Part shown: positions 59,176 to 64,000 of the stretch, in pieces
Numbering within the stretch: the stretch's first letter is position 1
How the letters are laid out: every line of letters starts with the position of its first letter
Assembly (NCBI RefSeq): GCF_014652215.1
Contig: NZ_BMYJ01000001.1
Span: 1-64,000, forward strand
DNA: 64,000 bases
Reading direction: 5' to 3'
Source of the DNA: Neogemmobacter tilapiae
GTDB lineage: Bacteria; Pseudomonadota; Alphaproteobacteria; Rhodobacterales; Rhodobacteraceae
Position numbers and translations under genes: made by a program
Notes under the pieces: generated by a model
What the model saw: only the letters and a program-made list of their open reading frames with translations
The model's database searches: none
What the model was told of the DNA's origin: nothing

Positions 59176-60579
59176 ATGGCGACGCAATACGGAAGCAATG
59201 TCAACGACACGCTTTTGGGCTCGGTCGAGGGCGACGAGATCTATGGCTGGGCGCAGGGCAATGCTGCGGGCGATGAGGGCCCTGCCAGCGACAACGACCA
59301 TTTGGTTGGTGATCTGGGGAACGACACCATTCGCGGCGGCAACGGGGTTGATTACCTTTGGGGTGGGGCGGGTGAGGACCTGCTTTATGGCGGTGCTGGG
59401 GATGATTTTGACAACGCTGGCGATCCTGTTGAAGGTGCGCTTTCCGGTGGCGAGGGCAACGACACGGCCTATGGCGGGGCCGGGCGCGATCTGTTGTTCG
59501 GCGATACGGGCAACGACTCGTTGTTTGGCGATGCCGGGGACGATGATGCTCTGGGCGGCGAAGGCCATGACTCTCTTTTCGGCGGCGCGGGCAACGACCG
59601 GCTTTGGGGCCAGGAAGGCCAAGACAGCCTGATCGGTGGCGAAGGCAACGACTATTTTGAGGGCGGTGATGATTCCGATACGGTCGATGGCGGTATCGGG
59701 CAGGACAGCGTCTGGGGTGGCCGTGGGGCTGACCGGGTGATTGGTGGTGCGGGCAACGACCAGTTGGTGGGTGACCGCGGGGCGGAAGACACCGAAGGCG
59801 GCAATGATACGCTGCTGGGCGGGGATGGTGATGATTCCATCTGGGGTGAATCCGGGGCTGACCGTCTGGACGGTGGGGCTGGCAAAGACGAATTGGCAGG
59901 CGGCATCGGCAAGGACACGTTGTTGGGCGGTGCGGGCGATGATGTGGTCTTTGATGATCTGGGCGACGGGCTGGATTCGCTCAATGGCGGGGCGGGCACC
60001 GATTGGCTGGTGCTGGACCGGAGCGGGATGACCACGGGCCTGACTGTCAGCTTTGCCGCGGCAGGCAAGATCGGCAATGCAGACGGGGTGCGTTATACCG
60101 GCTTTGAGCGTTTCGCGGTGGATGCGGGATCAGGCAATGACAAGATCACGGGCAATGTGGGCAGCGATGATTTTGACGGCAATGCCGGGAATGACACGCT
60201 GACCGGCGGCAAGGGCAATGACGAGATCGAAGGCGGTCTGGGCCGCGATGTGTTGAGCGCGGGTGCGGGCAAAGACTGGTTCATCTTTGCCGATACGCTG
60301 GGGGGCAACAACATCGACCGGGTGATCGATTTCGTCAGCAAGGACGATACCTTCCGGCTGGATGATGGGGTGTTCAGCGGTGTTGCCTTGGGCAAGCTTG
60401 CGGCGGGGGCCTTCCGCCAGGGCAAGGTGGCCGGTGATGCCAATGACCGCATCATCTATGACAAGGCGGCGGGCAAGCTGTACTTTGACGCCGATGGCAA
60501 CGGGGCCGGGGCTGCCGTGCAATTCGCCACGGTGAAGGTTGGCACGGCGATCGTCGCCGACGATTTCTTCGTGTTCTAA
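59176..60579 (+). CDS. RTX calcium-binding repeat protein 4
   Basis: The 467-residue paralog starts with 'GSNVNDTLLG...GWAQGNAAGDEGPASDND', the shared unit. About 16 nonapeptide repeats follow in a nearly continuous run (residues 45-280, e.g. 'GGAGNDRLWGQEGQD'), longer than in the other three. The inter-repeat module 'GGAGTDWLVLDRSGM...YTGFERFAV' comes late, near residue 285, then a short second repeat block and the cap 'DRIIYDKAAGKLYFDADGNG'. It lies on the far side of tRNA-Val from the other three. Function unknown; adhesive, protective or calcium-dependent surface roles are possible. Confidence 0.85.
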   Translation: MATQYGSNVNDTLLGSVEGDEIYGWAQGNAAGDEGPASDNDHLVGDLGNDTIRGGNGVDYLWGGAGEDLLYGGAGDDFDNAGDPVEGALSGGEGNDTAYGGAGRDLLFGDTGNDSLFGDAGDDDALGGEGHDSLFGGAGNDRLWGQEGQDSLIGGEGNDYFEGGDDSDTVDGGIGQDSVWGGRGADRVIGGAGNDQLVGDRGAEDTEGGNDTLLGGDGDDSIWGESGADRLDGGAGKDELAGGIGKDTLLGGAGDDVVFDDLGDGLDSLNGGAGTDWLVLDRSGMTTGLTVSFAAAGKIGNADGVRYTGFERFAVDAGSGNDKITGNVGSDDFDGNAGNDTLTGGKGNDEIEGGLGRDVLSAGAGKDWFIFADTLGGNNIDRVIDFVSKDDTFRLDDGVFSGVALGKLAAGAFRQGKVAGDANDRIIYDKAAGKLYFDADGNGAGAAVQFATVKVGTAIVADDFFVF

Positions 60580-60587
60580 GGGTGATG

Positions 60588-60618
60588 TTGCTGGGCCCGG
60601 CCAGTCCGGGCCCAGCAA
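60588..60618. terminator. Bidirectional stem-loop between RTX gene 4 and the ATP-grasp operon
   Basis: A perfect 13-bp stem (60588-60600 and 60606-60618, loop CCAGT) lies between convergent genes. No T run on either side, so it may act with Rho or as an mRNA end. Confidence 0.7.
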
Positions 60619-60627
60619 AGGACCACT

Positions 60628-61821
60628 TCATTCAGCGTCGAGATTTCCTGCCAACCGCGCCGCGCGCCGCGCAGTATCGTCCAAACTCGCACCCATCACT
60701 ATGCCGGTGACCATAGATTGGCCCTGCGCTGCGGGTAAAAGGGAACCGTCCAATAGCCGCGTTGGCAGGAACCATCCCTCCTCGGCCGCTGGAAGAAATC
60801 GATCGATCATATCGGCCAGCGGAAGCTTGCCAGCAAAATGAAAGCCCCGGGCCGCGATAAGGCCTGAACGCTTTGACATTGCGGGATAGAACATTGCCAA
60901 AGTTGTCGAAGAGGTAAAACGAAAGTTCGGGTCAAAGACAATTAATCGCCCATCCGTCATTTGTCCAATGTCAAAGCCCGCCAAGCCCCGAAATCCGAGC
61001 TTGCGAGCTGTTTCGCCTATTCGGCGTGACAAGGCTTCGCCGTCCGCAGGAAACGGCGCCTGCGGATTGATCACACTGCCTGACAACTTGCCTGGGCTCG
61101 CGAATTCCTGTTCGGCCCAGCCTGCAAAGGCGACATCCGTGTCGTTCACAGCGATGCTGGCGCCCCAGCAGTGGTGCACCGGAACATCGTCTTCCAAAAT
61201 AACGTTCGTGACGCCCGGTAGAGCTGCCAGATCGTTCAGCCCTTTATGATAGGTCACCAAATCAACGCACGGCCGAACCGCGTAGCCCCACCCCGTTGCC
61301 TGCATACCAGCGGCCTTCAGCCAGACCGGCCCATTCGGCACATGCGCAGCTGCTTGCGCCAAGGTCATGATCCGCCGCCCGGGCAGGTTTTCCGGCGGCA
61401 CAAGATCGGCCAAGCGGTCTTTTGCATTCAACTGTTCCCAAAGCGCGGAAGGAATCAGCAACCCGCTTTCAGCGAAACGCCCCTCGGACAAAGGATATGG
61501 ATAAAGTAGCTTGTGTCCTTTGGATATTAATTGATCCGCCAGCGCTTCCGCTTGCTCACCGCTTTCATAGACATGTAGGTCTTCATCCACCCGCATGCCC
61601 ATGCGTCGATAGACATCAAGGATCGCCGGTGTCGCGCCCGACCGATGTCGGATGGTGGCCATGCCTGACATCAGGCCGAACAAGAGCGATGTTACGGTGT
61701 CCTGATTGACGGGCCGAAAACCGAGCAGGCGGGTTTTCTCCAACGATGTCCGTGCCATGAAAGCGGTCTTTGCTGGGAACATTTGTTCCGTTCGCAGGCT
61801 GGGTTCAAGAAAGCTTGTCAT
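60628..61821 (-). CDS. ATP-grasp family ligase, second of a pair
   Basis: The 397-residue protein has an ATP-grasp fold in its C-terminal two-thirds: 'GPVWLKAAGMQATGWGYAV' (ATP-binding Lys and glycine loop) near residues 168-186, 'NVILEDDVPV' (adenine-site acidic residues), and the metal-binding end 'GFDIGQMTDGRLIVFDPNFRF' near 285-305. The first 140 residues look like a pre-ATP-grasp domain. It may join a carboxylate to an amine, as in peptide or amino-acid ligases, but the substrate is unknown. It starts within the stop of the upstream ATP-grasp gene (ATGA). GC is lower than in the RTX genes. Confidence 0.72.
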   Translation of the reverse strand: MTSFLEPSLRTEQMFPAKTAFMARTSLEKTRLLGFRPVNQDTVTSLLFGLMSGMATIRHRSGATPAILDVYRRMGMRVDEDLHVYESGEQAEALADQLISKGHKLLYPYPLSEGRFAESGLLIPSALWEQLNAKDRLADLVPPENLPGRRIMTLAQAAAHVPNGPVWLKAAGMQATGWGYAVRPCVDLVTYHKGLNDLAALPGVTNVILEDDVPVHHCWGASIAVNDTDVAFAGWAEQEFASPGKLSGSVINPQAPFPADGEALSRRIGETARKLGFRGLAGFDIGQMTDGRLIVFDPNFRFTSSTTLAMFYPAMSKRSGLIAARGFHFAGKLPLADMIDRFLPAAEEGWFLPTRLLDGSLLPAAQGQSMVTGIVMGASLDDTARRAARLAGNLDAE

Positions 61822-62633
61822 AGGTAATCATGTATCCCAGATGCCAGACGACGCAGGCGTGGACTTGCCGGGTCGCCAACAAAGGCCGGTGTCTTGTTGG
61901 CATCCAATAGGACGGCCCGACCCTCGTGCATCACGTAGTCAAATTTACCGAAATCGAAACCGTGCATTGCCCGCAGGGCTTCTAAGCCTTCGGGAATGTC
62001 TTCAAGGTAGTCATGTTTCACCATTGTCCCACCCTTAGCCAAAGGATGCGTCGAGTAAAGCTTCCAGCCATAGCTTTGCTGGCCCAGAAACATCCAACCC
62101 CGCACACAATAATAACCGCTATCGATCTCGGGCAGAAATTTCTCAACGATCAATCGTTTGTCTTCCCACACCCAAGGCGGAACCTTCCGTAGCCCTGACA
62201 AAACTGGGTAGTCCTTGAATGGAAGTTCTCTGGCTAGTTGCCAAGAAAATTTGGCGACTTGTGATCTCAACTTTGCTTTCCAGGATGGCTTTTTTCCCTG
62301 AGCCTCCGGGATTCCAAAATGGTTCAGATCGGTCTTGATGATGACACGACCGTCCCAGTTGCTTTCTGGCGTCACGAGCAAACTGGAAATGACTCGTTTT
62401 GAGATGTCCAAAGCTTTGCCATTCAGCAGTCGCCCACCATTCGGAATTATGGGCACTTCATTTGGTTTGATCCGCGTCTTGTTGAGGTGCAGAAAACCAA
62501 GATCCGCCCCTTCGGCCCATTTGCGCCCGGCGCTGACCTTCAAGCCGTCCTCGGCCCAGAGCTTTGCCATGACCGAGACAACATATTTGTCATGCAAGCC
62601 GCCCCGGTGATGAATGATCGAAACATGCGCCAA
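61818..62633 (-). CDS. ATP-grasp family protein, first of a pair
   Basis: The 271-residue product (TTG start at 62633; GTG 62663 would give 281) begins 'HVSIIHHRGGLHDKYVVSVMA', a Rossmann-like pre-grasp segment. It contains ATP-grasp motifs 'GRVIIKTDLNHFG' (ATP Lys), 'RLIVEKFLPE', and the metal site 'GKFDYVMHEGRAVLLDANKTPA' (Asp and Asn ligands). The frame runs far upstream as a shadow of the pirin gene, so the start is uncertain. It is co-transcribed with the next ATP-grasp gene. Codon use is less GC-rich than in the flanks. Product unknown. Confidence 0.65.
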   Translation of the reverse strand: MAHVSIIHHRGGLHDKYVVSVMAKLWAEDGLKVSAGRKWAEGADLGFLHLNKTRIKPNEVPIIPNGGRLLNGKALDISKRVISSLLVTPESNWDGRVIIKTDLNHFGIPEAQGKKPSWKAKLRSQVAKFSWQLARELPFKDYPVLSGLRKVPPWVWEDKRLIVEKFLPEIDSGYYCVRGWMFLGQQSYGWKLYSTHPLAKGGTMVKHDYLEDIPEGLEALRAMHGFDFGKFDYVMHEGRAVLLDANKTPAFVGDPASPRLRRLASGIHDYL

Positions 62634-62738
62634 TGGATACCTGCCTGTGCTACAAGAATGCACAGCATTTGCGCGGCGTTGGCCGATGGTGTCAACGTCA
62701 TCCTGCGCTATCTTGCAAGGCAGCAACAGGAGGCACCG

Positions 62739-63677
62739 ATGAGCTGGAACCCCATTCTTGATCCATCCATTCCCTTGGGCGATGCCGTGGACGCCATCGA
62801 AACGGTCGTCGTCGCCCGTGCCCGCGATCTGGGCGGGTTCGAGGTGCGTCGCGCGCTGCCCTCGGCCCAGCGGCAGATGGTCGGGCCTTTCATCTTTTTT
62901 GACCAGATGGGGCCGGCAGAATTTCTGACGGGGCAGGGCATCGATGTGCGCCCCCACCCGCATATCGGCCTTGGCACGGTGACCTATCTGCTGAAAGGCA
63001 AGATGCACCACCGCGATTCCCTTGGCACGGATCTTTGGATCGAGCCGGGGGCGGTGAACTGGATGCAGGCGGGGCATGGCATCACGCATTCCGAACGCAC
63101 TGACGGCGAAATCCGCAAGGCACCCCATGCGCTGTTCGGTCTGCAAACCTGGCTGGCCTTGCCCAAGGACCGTGAGGATGATCCCGCCGGTTTTGCCCAT
63201 GTGCCCGAGGTTGATCTGCCCGTGCTGGAGGGCGAGGGCAAAAAGCTGCGTCTGATCCTGGGCCGCGCCTGGGGGGAAAGCGTGCCTTTGGAGATGCCGT
63301 CCGAAGTGTTTTACGCCGATGCGATCCTGCAAGCCGGGGCGAGCCTTCCGCTGCCGGATGATCACGAAGACCGGGGTGTCTATGTGCTGTCAGGCTCGGT
63401 CGGGCAGGGCGGGCAAAGCTATGGGGCGGGCCAGATGCTGATCTTTCGCCCCGGCGATTCCATTTCGGTCAAGGCGGGCGAGGCGGGGGCGCATATCATG
63501 GTGCTGGGCGGGGCCACGATGGACGGGCCACGGCATATCTGGTGGAATTTTGTGGCGAGTTCCAAGGAACGGATCGAGGCCGCGAAAGAGGCTTGGCGCG
63601 CGGGGGATTGGATGCACGGAAGGTTCAAACTGCCCCCCGAAGACAATGCGGAATTTATCCCGGCGCCGGAAAGGTGA
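62739..63677 (+). CDS. Pirin family protein
   Basis: The 312-residue protein is a bicupin of the pirin family. The N-terminal cupin has the metal ligands in 'RPHPHIGLGTVTYLLKGKMHHRDSLG' and 'NWMQAGHGITHSER'; the C-terminal cupin has 'YVLSGSVGQGGQSYGAGQML'. Bacterial pirins have been linked to quercetinase activity or to pyruvate dehydrogenase control, but the role here is unknown. ATG 62739 has an ACAGGAGG site. It is divergent from the ATP-grasp operon. Confidence 0.9.
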   Translation: MSWNPILDPSIPLGDAVDAIETVVVARARDLGGFEVRRALPSAQRQMVGPFIFFDQMGPAEFLTGQGIDVRPHPHIGLGTVTYLLKGKMHHRDSLGTDLWIEPGAVNWMQAGHGITHSERTDGEIRKAPHALFGLQTWLALPKDREDDPAGFAHVPEVDLPVLEGEGKKLRLILGRAWGESVPLEMPSEVFYADAILQAGASLPLPDDHEDRGVYVLSGSVGQGGQSYGAGQMLIFRPGDSISVKAGEAGAHIMVLGGATMDGPRHIWWNFVASSKERIEAAKEAWRAGDWMHGRFKLPPEDNAEFIPAPER

Positions 63678-63748
63678 TCGCGTATCGGTTGTGGGCGGGC
63701 TAGGGTTGGGGGATGTGATTCCTATATTCTGACCCGAAAGCTGTCCGC

Positions 63749-64000
63749 ATGCGTTTGCGCTTCCTTGCCGTCTTGATGGTTTTTCCAGCTTTGGTGGTGG
63801 CAAAGGAACCTGATTTGCTTTGCGCTGGCCGCTACGCCTTGGCGCAAGAAATGCTGGATTCTGCCTACGGAAAGTATGGCACCCTCTACTCTGGCGGCAA
63901 TGGTGTGCATTCTTCGGACAATGTCGGCGCGACGTTAGATCTTTATCGTCTTTGGAGTGGCCGTCCTGATCAGAAATTTAGGGATACAAATTCCGCCGAT
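63749..64000 (+). CDS. Secreted protein of unknown function, 3' end outside the window
   Basis: The frame from ATG 63749 stays open to the end of the window (84 codons). It starts with a signal peptide ('RFLAVLMVFPALVVA', cleaved near residue 18). The mature start 'EPDLLCAGRYALAQEMLDSAYGK'-like sequence has one Cys and is helical. The gene is A/T-richer than pirin. The incomplete length prevents any family call. Confidence 0.6.
   Translation, partial: MRLRFLAVLMVFPALVVAKEPDLLCAGRYALAQEMLDSAYGKYGTLYSGGNGVHSSDNVGATLDLYRLWSGRPDQKFRDTNSAD

Noticed and set aside
58871-59632. Plus-strand frame running across tRNA-Val(TAC)
   Set aside because: It reads through the tRNA and then the wrong frame of RTX gene 4; the peptide is the common tRNA-translation artefact.
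55236-60579. Repeats considered as a CRISPR array or minisatellite
   Set aside because: The repeat period is 27 bases with coding degeneracy (GGxGxDxL nonapeptides) and no constant spacer-repeat structure.
62634-63365. 244-codon upstream extension of the first ATP-grasp frame
   Set aside because: It is antisense to the pirin gene. The recognisable protein starts near 62633-62663.
1-64000. Insertion sequence, prophage or integrase in the window
   Set aside because: No transposase, integrase or phage structural gene was seen on either strand, and no paired long terminal repeats were found by eye.

Overview
The window is a GC-rich (roughly 62-64% by eye), gene-dense bacterial chromosome segment. 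It reads as an alphaproteobacterium of the Rhodobacteraceae/Paracoccaceae type. The evidence is the mixture of families (DUF4202, Cys-patterned small secreted proteins, PstA/PstC with large extra domains, pntAB beside kynU, RTX proteins sharing an N-terminal Trp/Gly/Pro signature), the intergenic 'CCCCCGAGGATATTTT' element near 1490, and Pho boxes of the CTGTCAT type. Genus and species cannot be named from this sequence alone. No plasmid or phage backbone, insertion sequence, CRISPR array or rRNA operon was seen, so this is mostly core chromosome with several lower-GC inserts.

Layout. 1-700: gene remnants. 701-6400: an SDR oxidoreductase, a DUF4202 protein, tgt (queuosine tRNA modification), lon, an unusual HU-like protein and tRNA-Val(CAC). 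6430-7367: an SMR efflux pump plus TetR regulator behind a small palindrome. 7440-14832: the complete phosphate regulon locus phoR-pstSCAB-phoU-phoB, with a three-repeat Pho box before pstS. 14863-22093: a branched-chain amino acid (or amide) ABC transporter on the minus strand. Its order is binding protein, livG, a secreted PDC-like sensor protein, livF, three tandem small secreted cysteine proteins, livH, livM. Most of these genes overlap or nearly touch.

22263-33985: a PQQ-type sugar dehydrogenase-like protein, two MFS transporters, a DUF924 protein, lpdA, a HELAH zincin-like secreted protein, a rhodanese with an AT-rich palindromic promoter, uvrA, and DUF4105 and DUF808 membrane proteins. 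34097-44828: a 47-residue membrane peptide, gap, a 55-residue DUF1127-like protein, coaD, a CBS protein, a LysR regulator divergent from mmsA, a lipoprotein L,D-transpeptidase, kynU, and pntA-pntB. 44847-51084: a small secreted protein, tkt (GTG start), a coiled-coil protein with zapA, an alpha/beta hydrolase, grxD-bolA, a retropepsin-like protease and marC.

51002-52240 holds a degenerate duplication of the marC 5' end and a lower-GC orphan membrane protein. 52290-55129 has an ABC-F ATPase, a VOC protein and ndk. 55236-60579 is a tandem array of four RTX calcium-binding paralogs, interrupted by tRNA-Val(TAC). 60628-62633 (minus strand) is a two-gene ATP-grasp ligase operon of unknown product. 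It is followed by a pirin and the 5' part of a secreted protein that runs off the window.

The places most likely to hold undescribed biology are the secreted-protein island inside the liv operon, the RTX paralog array, the paired ATP-grasp operon, and the marC-duplication/orphan membrane protein locus. No gene in these four was assigned a specific function; the roles suggested are inference.
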